DNA of 64,000 nt. It comes from Rusavskia elegans (lineage: Eukaryota; Ascomycota; Lecanoromycetes; Teloschistales; Teloschistaceae). A program made the translations under genes and the position numbers. The stretch's first letter is position 1, and every line of letters starts with the position of its first letter. Positions 23,214 to 34,025 of the stretch are shown here, one piece after another. The DNA lies in contig SAUG01000030.1 in the NCBI GenBank assembly GCA_011316305.1, positions 248,001-312,000 on the forward strand, given 5' to 3'. A model generated the notes under the pieces. That model did not search any database. It saw only the letters and a list, made by a program, of their open reading frames with translations, and had not been told where the DNA came from.

Positions 23214-24214
23214 ATGGCCGACTTCGAGAACTTCGACGTTCTGTTCGCTTCTGACCGAAGCTTCGCTTACGGCGAGCAAACAATTACAAAAATACTGAAA
23301 AGCCGGCGGCTGGCAGACAGCGAGCTCCTAATCGACAAATTACTCAAGACGCTGGGAGTTGAACGACGTCAGTCCGCAATGTCCACCGGGACCCTCAGTT
23401 GTCTCTACTGACCGTTCGTGAGGGTATAGCTCAGGACCTCTACCCGCCGAGATCTAACCAAAGTCTCCGCAACCTCCACTCACAAATCATTGAGAGCGCA
23501 TCACCGGATCATCACAAGCAAAGCCTTCTATACTACATCCTCAAAGATACTCAGGACCATAATACATCCTCATCTACCTTCGCCCGGGCTGTGTTCCTCC
23601 CTGAGAAATACAGAATATTCATCGATGGCATCTGGCTTCTTGACCGTGGCGACTTCGAGAATGCTCTCGGTTATCTGACGGAGCCTGTCCTTATCCCTAC
23701 CTTTCCAGAGGAAATCCTTTATCTGCTCTGCACGCATCCTGATCAGCACGATGACAAGCTTCCACTAGCATACTACTATACCGTCTCCCCCGCGGTTACC
23801 TCTCCAAGGGTCACAGAAGCTTTTTTTGCGAAGCTCGCCATGAGCAGCGTAACCGAAGCCCTTTTGTGGTGTCGCCAACACGGTGAATCGAATCATCGAA
23901 AACTATTTGAACGGTTGATCTACAACGTTTTCAGCGGGCCCGAAGGAGAAAATAGGGCAAGGAGAAGCGTGGAATTGATACATCTGCCCTTTAGTAAAGA
24001 GGAAGAAGCTTGGTTTGGAGCATACTTGACTGATGGGGAGGGCAAGAATTTGCATGGCGCCAAAGACGCATTCAAAGTGAGGACAGTAGCCACAGGAAAA
24101 AGTAACGCGATCGCAGGCCGCGCGGATGCTTATGGAGACAAGAGCGATCACCTTATGGATTGGTCCAGCCTGGGCAGCAGTTATGAGCAAGGCTCGATGA
24201 CCTCAGCACGATAG
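23214..24214 (+). CDS. ELYS-domain nucleoporin-like protein
   Basis: Short fungal member of the ELYS family, which associates with the Nup107-160 outer-ring complex of the nuclear pore. Exons are 23214-23367 and 23430-24214, giving 312 residues. The helical ELYS domain covers most of the chain: KEVIDGIWLLDRG-type segment seen here as YRIFIDGIWLLDRGDFENAL, followed by PTFPEEILYLL, ITYYYTV-like AYYYTVSP and the VTEALLWCRQHGE helix. A short polar tail ends in SSLGSSYEQGSMTSAR. The intron (donor GTCAGT, branch CTGAC) restores VERPQDLYPP. Divergent from SMC4 and convergent with the CUE-domain gene. Animal ELYS is far longer, with AT-hook and propeller parts that are absent here, as is normal in fungi. 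Confidence 0.85.
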
Positions 24215-24542
24215 AAATGCCTGGTAAAGAAATTCTTCCAAGCGTTGTGGCGCCAGGCGCAAGCAAGCGCTTCTTGAACGAAATCAGCGCCCCACGACTC
24301 CTCTTGTCGGTCTGAAGGTGGTTGAGCTTGGTCGGCGTATGGAGAGTTGAAGGGAAAGATGACAAGTAGATCATGGATCACGACGACGTCCTTCAAGGTA
24401 CCGATAGCCAATTCATCCAGCTGCGGCGTTATCAGATGCCGCTTAGTGCTCATTGGCCCTGACATTGAGAAATCTCAGGAAGCAGAACAGTTCTCGGTCA
24501 AGAATCGAAGTGGCTGACTGCGCGGCCGATGCTGTTGGCTAA

Positions 24543-26578
24543 TCATCCTGGAAACCCAGCTCTCGCCAACTTTTTTGCTCTTTGGTTCCTCCGATTGTGG
24601 TTCGCTCTGCCACTCTTGTTAGCATCCTTCCTCTGCCTCGCAACCTGCGTTCCCTTCTCATCTGGAGGGCCGGCGACATTCCCACCAACACCTCCCCTCC
24701 CTCCTCGCCCTCTCCCTCTATATCCACCTCTACCACGGCCACTGCTCCCCTCTCCGCGATCCGACTCCTCCGTCCCCGACCCCTCCCGATAACTCGTCTT
24801 TTCCAGCTGTATTTGTTGTCCTCCAAACATCTCGAACTTCGCTTCCAGCCTTCTTAGCCTTCTCGGATCCCTGCCTAGCATGATTGCCCATCCCTCAATA
24901 GCCTCGTCCGTCATCCCGGTCTCGCTTATCAAGGCTTGCCTCGCCTTGCCTTTCTTTGTCGCCGCATCCCGTTCAAATACCTCCGGACTCATCTTGAAGG
25001 CCCTGAACAACGCTTCTTCATTCCTGTCCCTGAGGTCAGCATCGATCTCGTCGCTACCAGGCATTGCGGTGTCGACTGTTCCCCCAACATCTTCGACATC
25101 ATACGTATCGTCGCGTTCGTCATCATCGGAGTCGAACGCTGCAAGAGCGGAGAGGATCGCGGCTTTGTTGGGGGCAGAGCTGCGGTCCTGGAGTACAGTG
25201 TCCGCAGTTCGTGTGGAGGATTTAAGGCCGCGGTGGATTTGACTTGGTGAAATAGTGAGGCGATCAAAGGCGTCATTGTCGTGGATGTTGCGACGACTCG
25301 GAAGGAGAAGAGGGGTGCCGTGAGGGGGAAGACTGGGGACGAGGTTGTTAGGGGATTGCGATGCCCTTTGAGGCGTCCTATGTGTAAGTCAACATTCCTG
25401 TATTCCTCTATAGTTGTACCGCGTTTATACATTGGGACATACATGGCCTCCGAGCGGTCCATAGACTTCAGATGCGGAGGTAGGGAGTCGTCGAGTAAAT
25501 GTGCGGTGACTTGCTCTGTATCATCCTCATACTCGTCAAGGAGCCTGATCACAAATCCAGATCCAATATCAGGGAAGAGGTCCTGAATTTGAGTAACCAG
25601 ACTCATCTTGTGAACATGCACACCTCCATGGAGAGCCCCATGTCCGAATTCGTCTCTATGTATGCCCTTACCTTTATCCACTCTGCTCTTTGCGGGCTTC
25701 CTCCGTTTAAGTGTCAAAGCGCTGGTCCCCTCTAGCAAAGACAGTTCCTGAATAAGCTTCTCTCCTCGTGAAGCTTCTGGCCCCGTCATTTGACTTCTCA
25801 GCTTCCGTACAAACGGTGTACTAGAGCACAAAGCAGAAAGCAGCGGCTCGCCTTTGTTCGAAGATTTGAAACCATATAGATGATCCAGAAGCGTGGAGAA
25901 CTTTGGTGCTGAGGAATCCACCAGAGCTGAGAAACAACGATATATCAAGAGGACCAGCTTCTTCCTTGTAAGAAGATCCGATTTCTCGTACAATACCAAA
26001 ACAGCATCGATGAAGTCGGAGCCTAGTCCAAGAAATTGCCCATATCCGATGCATGACCTGAGAAGAGAAGCGGTTCGATTGAGGGTGATGTCCCATTCGG
26101 GCGCTCCCTGGTGTGTCGCCGCGTCTTCTAGGCTGCGAGTCAAGGATGACCTATGCTTCTGCAACTTCTTGTCAAGATCTTCGCTCTGCCAGACGGCTTG
26201 TAGCAGGGCACTCAGGCTGGGACTTTTGGCATACACAATACTAAGATCCGAGAGAAAGTGCCATGTCATAAGCAGCGGAGGCTTTTGCTTGACCTCTGAC
26301 AGACACCTGTGGACGAGTCGATAACATTTTTGTCTCAAAAGCTTGGATTTGGAATCAATAGCGTTGATATTAAGATGTCGAGCATGAGCTTCGACGAAGG
26401 ATAATAGAAATTCAACCACCGATGGATCTTGCGAGAGTTTCAAGGAAAAAACGTCGCGGGGAAGGAGAAGGTGTCCTTGAGCGAGGAGTATCCATGCATC
26501 AAAGCACGATTCCCATTCTTCTGGCACGATTTCCTTTCTGAGAGTTGTCGGGTAAGGTGCGAACGGCGGAAGATTCAT
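24543..26578 (-). CDS. ASCC2/Cue3-like CUE-domain protein
   Basis: Probable counterpart of ASCC2/Cue3 (Rqt3), a ubiquitin-binding subunit of the complex that splits collided ribosomes. Exons are 25443-26578 and 24543-25377, giving 656 residues. The helical N-terminal ASCC-like region is followed by a CUE domain at about 326-368 (LVTQIQDLFPDIGSGFVIRL with the LL pair near 361). The C-terminus carries the conserved FDRLTIS, SAPNKAAILSALAAFDSDDDE, DDTYDVEDVGGTVD series and an RGG-rich tail (GRGRGGYRGRGRGGRGG). The intron 25378-25442 has a perfect GTATGT donor and shifts the frame; without it the ORF runs into a non-homologous tail. Divergent from Rps20. Confidence 0.88.
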
Positions 26579-27036
26579 TGTGGATGTGGTCTGATTAATT
26601 CCAAGGGGATCTCCAAATCAGCTCGGATTAACGAGCTGCTGAGGTAGGCTCACAAACTCGGCAGTCATACGGAAGGACAATTCGTGTTCGCCAAATAAGG
26701 TAAGAAGCGGGTCATCATCGAAGAACCCTCGGAAGGCCGATCGACCAAAGCCAAACAAAGATATCTCGGATAGATCCGCGCATTGCAGCTTTAGATAAGA
26801 TTAGCGAGCGCCAAGACTAAACCCACAGATTCAAAACTGACAACCTCCAACAAGACGCTCGCTCAATATCGTTACCGCCTTTCATCACCTTACCGAACCC
26901 AGCAGTTCAGGTATGGCTTCGAATTCGTCATTTTGTCTTCAGATATTGACTGCTACAGGTCTTGATTGGCAATTGGCTTACCAAAGACCCGCCCAGCCCC
27001 ATACTGCAACCTCGAATCCCATCCCAAACCAGAATC

Positions 27037-27626
27037 ATGTCGTACCAGAAACCCGAGAAAGGCGCCGGCGAAGGCCCTGTAAGTAGTCTCCTCCTTACTC
27101 TCCCTGAATTCTCTCGTTGCTGGACTAACAGCTTGTTTGTTATTTCAGACAATTCACAAAATTCGGTGACTAAGAAGGAAGAATGATTCGGCAGGGGACG
27201 TTGTGCTAACGATCCATTCAGCATCACCCTCACCAGCCGCAAAGTCGGTGCTCTCGAGAAAGTCTGCCAAGAGTTGCTTGAGCGTGCCAAAACCAAGGAT
27301 CTCCGCGTCAAGGGTCCAGTGCGCCTCCCGACTAAGAGCTTGAAGGTGACGACCAGGAAGACGCCTTGCGGGGAGGGAAGTAAGACTTGGGATACGTATG
27401 AGATGAGGATTCATAAGCGATTGATTGAGTAAGTCTTTTTCGTGGCGTTTCCGGGTTGAAGGGGTCGCTGGAATGGAGCCCAGAGGGATTAGGAAAATAG
27501 TATACATGACTATGCATGGCGAAGACTAACAGATGTCGCAGTCTCAACGCCCCGACCGAGGTGGTGAAACAAATCATTGTGAATATCGAGGCAGGTGTCG
27601 AGGTTGAGGTCACAATCGCTGCATGA
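27037..27626 (+). CDS. RPS20: 40S ribosomal protein S20 (uS10)
   Basis: Component of the small ribosomal subunit head. Exons are 27037-27078, 27149-27165, 27222-27428 and 27542-27626, giving 116 residues. The second exon is a 17-bp microexon (reading TIHKI plus part of R). The sequence reads [20 protein letters not shown], then [40 protein letters not shown] and ends EVEVTIAA, a full match to the family. Intron density is high, as is common for ribosomal protein genes in Pezizomycotina. A pyrimidine-rich stretch and a further possible 5' UTR intron (donor GTATGG near 26912) lie upstream. Confidence 0.95.
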
Positions 27627-27833
27627 GGAGCAGGGGTTATGTTAAGGCTTTAGCATGATTTTTGAAAGACTTTACCCATTGCGAATGTTGCGCCATTGAG
27701 GAGACATTACTCTAGATTCAAGAGTATCGGCTGTTCCGAGATCAGAAGGGATCGCCAATTTGTGAAATACGCTTCAGGGGGTATCATGTTGGCAACTTCA
27801 ACAATTGAATAGCTTCGCAAAAGCTGGCGACTT

Positions 27834-29765
27834 CTAAAAGTTCCAACTGAGCATGTCTCTTGGCGGTGGCATGTTGGGAATGATTCCATCCGATCCAACT
27901 CCATGCTGTAGGAAATGATTGAAGTTCTCCCTCGCCCCTTCATCTAATACGTATCCGTCTGGATACTCTTGCGTTTTGCCCGTGAATGTAGGTGCGCCCT
28001 CGGGGAACCAGATCCGCTGCCATCCACCGTCGCCCGCAGTTTTTACGCAAGGTTCTTCGTCAATGTACTCCACTTTGTGGCCTTGCCAGGTTAGCAATTT
28101 CCGATCTCCGACTTTGCCAGGTCCAAAAGTTGCACTTGTCGGAGCACCACCTCTCGGTAGTACCAAAGAAGGTGCGGTGCTAGAAGGCCCTCCACTGACT
28201 ACTGGAATGGACTGTGGGGCAAACCCGGTAGACTTTGACGGAGGGGAAGGTTTCCCGAACATCCCTGTCGTCGCTGGTGCCGTTGGTTTCCCGAACGCTG
28301 GTGCAGGTGTAGGTACTGACTGACCAAAGGCGCTTGATGTTGGGCCAGAATCTTTCGAACCGAAAGGGTTGGCGGTCGTCTGTGAGGTAGAAGACTGCCC
28401 AAATACACCCGAGGGCTGAGGTACAGCTGATGGTCCAAAGGCGCTGGCAGACGCCGTAGCAGATTGATCATGTCCAAATGTAGGTTTAGAAGCGGTTGCA
28501 AAGGGGTTTGACGTAGCGAGTGTCGGCTGTTGCCCAAAGGCACTGCTTGTCTGCGGCACAGAGGAAGACTGCTGGCCAAAGGGACTACCTGATTGGCCGA
28601 AAGCTGGCTGCTGTTGTGGCTGCTGCAGTCCAAACGGCTTTGCTGTTTGCTGAGGTTGCCCGAATAGCGAAGGGGTGGACGACTGACCAAAAGCTGTTGC
28701 TGGAGCTGAATTTGACGGCTGCCCGGACGTCATTGACTGCTGGCCGAGGTTTGCAGCTTGCCCGAACGCAGCCGCTGGTGCAGCAGCTTGACCGAAAGAC
28801 GGCTTCCCAAAGGCAAAACCTGGCGCTGGTGCAGAGGGCTGCCCAAATGATGGCTGTCCAAAAGCCGACGCAGGGGCCGGCATGGCAGACTGCCCGAACG
28901 ATGGTTGTCCAAATGCCGGACCCCGAGTAAAAGCTCCGCTGCTAGACCGTGGATCTGTAGGAGGCAGCTGCACCGGAGAAATATTGCTTCCTTTTGCCTG
29001 ACATATGTCTAAGCGATTCGGGTGTTGGTTCGCTGCGTCAGTGATATACTTGATCGCACCATCTAAGTCATCCAGGGCGGTTTTGATCTGCTGTTCAGCA
29101 TTGCTATACAAGACTTGTGCCTCCTGGATAGCCTGCGCTTCATTGCCGGCGGAAGCGAGCTCGTAGTGTCGGAGCCTCAGCTCCTCGAAACTTTGCTCCC
29201 GGGGCTGGCCACCGAAAAGTTGCTGGGGCGCATCTCGTCCTGGGCCATAGGCAGAAAGTATGTATAATGGTCGATCACTTCCGAGGTCAGTATTTATACC
29301 ACTTTTGTCAAGCTTGAACCTGTCCTGTCACGTGAGTTAGAGAAGCAACAACTGTAGACATTCATCTCACGGTAAGTCAGGAGTATTCGAGCCTATGTTA
29401 TGTGTTCGTTAGTTTCCATCAATGGTCAATATATCGGCAAGGAAGGCAATTGAGGCATGAAGGATTGGGATGATAGGGTGATACTAGAATAGACATTCAG
29501 GAGGAGACTATGAGTAGCAAAAAGTGCGCCGAAGAAAACATGTGTGCCCACCTCGATTGAAGGGATTTTGACCGGAAGGATGCGATCGATTGTTGTTCTG
29601 AAGCGGCGCAAAGGGGTTCCGACTGTTTGAAGGATTTTTTGGTGGATGCTCATTCTTGCAATGATCTGGTCATGTTAGAAGATATGGCAACTATCTTAGG
29701 CTTGTATCAGAATACCTACTTCCAAATTTGCATCTATCTTCGAGGTAGAATTTGCATACAACCAT
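27834..29765 (-). CDS. NUP42: Nup42-like CCCH zinc-finger FG nucleoporin
   Basis: Cytoplasmic-face nuclear pore protein acting in mRNA export with Gle1. Exons are 29720-29765, 29552-29665, 29371-29392 and 27834-29319, giving 555 residues. Exons 1 and 2 together make the CCCH finger MVVCKFYLEDRCKFGNHCKNEH; exon 3 is a 22-bp microexon. Then comes the conserved helix-forming FEELRLRHYELASAGNEAQAI segment, and from about residue 200 a long run of FGQ-type FG repeats (many GQPSFGQ-like units) that would form the permeability barrier. The conserved C-terminus WQGHKVEYIDEEPCVKTA and PPRDMLSWNF is probably the Gle1-contacting end, as in relatives. A start at the internal Met near 29111 would lose the zinc finger. 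Confidence 0.9.
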
Positions 29766-30335
29766 GGTGATGATCGCGGACAAGTCGCGTGGAAGATCTT
29801 ATTGAGGATGGTAAAACGGACACCAGATTGCAAAATATGGAGCTCGTATGGTGGAAGAACCAAGGAACAAGTCAGTCATGATTTTTATTCCTCATGAGCG
29901 TGCGTCGATGTCAAAGCAACAACAGATATAAGGTTGGGGTTATTGCCTCAGGATGCCAAGCATTGACTGAGATTATGCACCGAAAAGGGGCTGGCTGTTA
30001 TGTAATCCATCAAGTCATACCACGACTAGAAAATCTGACACATCTTTTGGAGATGGAAGTCCGTCATAGTGCTGTGTGTCTTCGATCTCTCCCACAACAC
30101 ACAAGCTTAATTCAATAAATATCTTCTTAGCCAGCATGAATCTTCTATACATGGTGTTGGCTACGGATCTTCTACACCGTAGTTCTGCCAGACCAAAAGA
30201 GCCAACGTAATCCACCACCTGCGCAGTAGGGGTGTTCCTAGACGGTCATGATATTGTACCATCACGACAGATTGTTTCTACCATGTCTGTCTATACCAGG
30301 GGAGAAGCACCGAGGAGGCGATGAGGTTGATATTG
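29766..30335. other. Intergenic stretch, no supported gene
   Basis: Upstream region of the Nup42 gene and 3' flank of the formamidase gene. Short ORFs only, with no recognisable features. Confidence 0.5.
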
Positions 30336-31806
30336 CTATGTAGTTGCAAAAGCACAGCTACCCATATCTCCTTTCTGCACGGCCGCTGTTGGCGAAATGT
30401 CGAAGTCAAAGATATCCATAGGAAGGCCAAGCGTCGTGCAGGCATTCGGTATATCCACCAAGCCAGCAATATGGCCCTGAATAGGAGCACAGCTGAGCAT
30501 AAGGTAGACTTGGTAGTCCGAGTAGCCTTCCGAGAAAAGCACCATCAGTAAACGGCATACACATAAGGTAGTACTGGTTTGCTTATGGAGCATGCTCACC
30601 AAAACGTCGGAGATACTCAATGCAACGGAGCGTTGTCTGTCTGTATGCCACAGTCGCATCCATGTAATGCTGCTTGCCGTTCTCATCCACGCTGAAACCT
30701 TCAAAGGTCAGGTAGCGTCCGGGTCCATAATGCGGTTCCACGGGCCCCGGCAGGAAAATCGGTGATTTCATGCCCAAGTCCGCCATTCCATTCTTCATCA
30801 CAGTGAGCTTGAGAGTTATGATGCCGGCCATTTCGATGGCTCCGCAGAAGGATATCTCGCCGTCGCCTTGAGAAAAGTGGAGGTCTCCCACGCTGAACTT
30901 GGCCCCCTTAACAAGGATTGGCAGGAATGTGTTGCTGCCGCGGCTCAGATTTTTGATATCGCAATTCCCACCGTGCTCAGAACGACCTGGGATTGTCCTT
31001 GCCCCTTCTTTGCCAACCTTGGCTTTGACATCGTCGATTGCGCTTCCCGCGTGCACGTTGTGGGGCTCTGGAGGCTGAGCAACGATACGCTCGAGAGTGG
31101 TCGTGCTAATCAATTCGCTTTCGCGCCTGTTCCACTCCCCCAGGATCTCAGCTGAAGGAGCACAACCGAGTATGCCGGGATGGATCAACCCAGGAAATCT
31201 GACATGTGGGATATGACGTGAGGAACAGAAGATTCCCTCGAAATCCCAAATAGCCTTTGCGCTGGAAACACAATACATCAACTCCTGAGAGCTGTAGCAC
31301 GTAAAGATCGTCCAAGGCTAACTTACGCATCAGGATAGATGTCATCCAGGAACCCACCACCATTCTCCTTAGTGAAGACCCCTGTAAAGCCCCAGGGTTG
31401 ATCTTGAAATGGCTGCACGTCTTGGATCTCCACCACGAGGACGTCACCGGGTTCCGCAGTCTCAACTTCGAAGGGTCCACTCAGGTAATGGATCTTCGTC
31501 AGATCAATATTCTTGATATCGTCCGCACTATCGTTGTTGCCAATCTGTCCGCCGGTCCAGTCGACACATTCAATCTTCACGACCTCCCCATTTTTGATGG
31601 TACCATTAAAGGGAACTACCAACTCAGTATGGCACTAGGGGACGAGCGTCTGTGTGACCTACTGTCGGGATGCCATCTATTCTTCAAAGGATGAGTATTG
31701 CTCGTGCAAATACTGTAGAGCGGCGACTTACATGAAGTCCAGGTTGATCTGCAGCTGGTTTCTTTAGATCTACCTTCAACGCGGTCCTGATCTCGTTCGT
31801 GCCCAT
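30336..31806 (-). CDS. Formamidase (acetamidase/formamidase family)
   Basis: Hydrolyses formamide to formate and ammonia, providing nitrogen. Exons are 31732-31806, 31663-31681, 31327-31615, 30600-31261 and 30336-30526, giving 411 residues. The second exon is a 19-bp microexon encoding NRWHPD. Family motifs are PAADQPGLHNRWHPDIP, VDWTGGQIGNNDSADDI, HYLSGPFEVETAEPGDVLVVE, FPGLIHPGILGCAPS, HGGNCDIKNLSRGS and GDLHFSQGDGEISFCGAIEM, the last holding the metal/active-site His and Glu of the fold. The C-terminal exon (CAPIQGHIAGLVDIPNAC) is also typical. Probably cytosolic. Paired GATA sites lie upstream (see 32022-32057), consistent with nitrogen-catabolite control. Confidence 0.93.
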
Positions 31807-32021
31807 ATTGTCCTGAGGATCTGCCAGTACAATTCTGCTCAAGAAGACGAAATGAGAGTAGAGAAATAGTCTTAGTTAAGAAAGTGGGAAATTCGACGTT
31901 GGGAAGAACAACTGAAGAGGGACGACGTAGTGACGCGGGGCAATGGAAGAGTGGACCACTAATAAATAGGTCTGAGTAAAGACTAGAAGTAGACCGCATT
32001 ATGCAAGCAATGGCCCCTGTC

Positions 32022-32057
32022 TGATAGCTGAAAGCTTGTCTTCTGTTATCAGCCAAT
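32022..32057. promoter_or_regulatory. Paired AreA/Nit-2-type GATA sites and CCAAT box upstream of formamidase
   Basis: TGATAG (32022-32027) and, in the opposite orientation, TTATCA (32046-32051, i.e. TGATAA) lie 215 to 245 bp upstream of the formamidase start codon, followed by CCAAT at 32053-32057. Two HGATAR sites within about 30 bp is the arrangement preferred by AreA/Nit-2, and the adjacent gene uses a nitrogen substrate. The binding itself is inferred. Confidence 0.55.
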
Positions 32058-32266
32058 GTGGAAAAGCCCAAGCCGTCGAAGTAGTGGACACAGGGAGAGC
32101 AGCCATACAGTGCGGGGTAGCAGATCCATCAAAAGAAAGTCCACAATAGAGATTGCAGTCAGTCCAGTGGCCATGGGACCAGACTTAAATATAATATCGG
32201 TAGTTCACCGTGTGTTCCCTGCGTCCGAACGCTTGGAAGAGCCCTCATTCTGGCATGGTATCGTCC

Positions 32267-33567
32267 TCAAGAAAATCTTTTGCCTGGCAACTTCCCAGCC
32301 CCTTTGACATCCTGTCCCTCGTTATTCGTTTCCAGTTTGTGGTCATCGAGGTTCGCTAATGGCAGGTGTAGGAATTCATGCTTGTTTGTCCAGCGCACTT
32401 GGCTCTCGACGAACTTTTCGCTATATGCTGGTGTAGGAGGCGGGTCGGTGATTTTTGTGATCAAATATGCAGTCGAAGCTTCTGCAATCCCATAAATGAG
32501 AACACCTAGTAAAGGGATTTTCAGAAACACGTAGAACCCAACCCCAAACCCAAAAAGAAGCCCTTCGCGATCGTGAAACCATAACCGCTTCTGCTCTTTG
32601 TTGAACCGGATCCTGGAGAAGTATGGCTCGAGCTATCAGTGTTAGCTTCCCCCGGCCATGTCTGCCTGTAGGTAAAATCTCACCAGTTCTCTCATGAGAC
32701 TTCTCGAGGAGAAGTAGCTTTGGAGAAAGACCACCAAATATCTCCTCGGGAGGAAGACACCACTGCCAAAGATGATCGTTGCTGGTATGGGACCGACCGC
32801 GTTGTTGAAAGTATAGAAACTCGCAGCTGGAAGAACGAACCGTCCCACAAATGGAAGATAGGAAAGCATGTAGATAGCTAGGGACATTGTCGCTCGTCGT
32901 CCATACCGATAGAGAAAAGTCAGGGCTGCATCAGCAGGCTTTTTATGTTTGCTGGTGTCGCCATGTGTGGAGTACATCCGCAGGTTGGGGTAGTACATCG
33001 CTCGTAGAGTATTCGGGTCTTCGGATTTGTGCTTTGAAATGTAGGTCTGGTCGACCCACTGCAGACTATCCATAAACCTTGTCCCGTTAGCCGAAGCCAA
33101 TCAATGCCGTCGAGAGGTCATACATGTGATCCAGTGTCGGGGTGATGTATCGCATCAAGCTCATGAGAAAGAACGGCAGCTGAAGCACGGATTTGGCTAC
33201 AAAGTCCATCCCGCCCACCAACTGATCGTCCCATGTCGCTGCCTCGAAGTTGACGAACATCGAGGCGATCCACAGGAAGACCTTCACAGTAACGATCTTG
33301 CAACGGGTCAGCTAAGTAATTCGGGAAGGAGCATGGTCGGTGAGACGTACAGGAAGGGCTATGAGAAGCCGGATCAGGATTCCCGCGCATACTGCGATGG
33401 CAGCTTGCTGATAATGTTCATATTTGAACAAGCCAGGATTCTGCAGAGCTCTGAATGCTGGGACATACTTCAGCTCTGGTGATGGTCTTTGAAGCGGTGG
33501 TCTGCGAACCGCCTACTATTGTGAGCTGTGCACCGCGCAGGATGGCATTGGGATCGAAGTTAGACAT
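32267..33567 (-). CDS. UsgS-like multi-pass transmembrane protein
   Basis: Conserved filamentous-fungal membrane protein, annotated as UsgS in Aspergillus; function unknown. Exons are 33510-33567, 33351-33457, 33124-33296, 32684-33077 and 32267-32632, giving 365 residues. The first intron (33458-33509, donor GTTCGC) is the hardest to place. This choice gives MSNFDPNAILRGAQLTIVGA followed by FRALQNPGLFKYEHYQQAAI, a smooth family-like start, whereas an alternative donor deletes the GAQLTIVG segment. Hydrophobic spans occur at AVCAGILIRLLIALP, VKVFLWIASMFV, MSLAIYMLSYLPFVGRFV and FYVFLKIPLLGVLIYGIA. The C-terminal tail is charged and soluble. On the same strand as the CE16 gene upstream. Confidence 0.82.
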
Positions 33568-34025
33568 CCAGGAAGGGACTCTGCAGATAACAGACTCGGC
33601 ACACTGCTCAGTACTCGTAGCAGTGAAGTTGAGGTGATTTCGTGTCGATTGACTGTCGGTAGAGTAAAAATTCCTTGGAAAACACTCACGTCAAAGGGCA
33701 CGTGACCCGGAACCGTGCTGCAAAGACGGACTGCTTTACTTTTCGATCCATAATCTACTCAGCCTCTGGAGGATCATATGCTTTCAAGATTGACAAGCTT
33801 CAGTCAAGATCATCACGGGCCCATGATCAATCAACGTATCATGGCTGGATACTTGGTCTATGATTACATCTGCAACCATTCTGAAGCAAGATCAAACGAT
33901 GTAACGAGTAGCAAATCAAGCAAATCCGCGTCTATAGTTCCACATTTTCATCGTCTGCCTTCGCGAGCCTAGTATATTCCCCCTCTTGCATGAATCATAC
34001 TCGTGACAAAAGTATCATTTCTCAA

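Noticed and set aside
27919..28930. Plus-strand ORFs opposite the Nup42 FG-repeat region
   Set aside because: They are antisense shadows of a compositionally biased repeat, without start context or domain.
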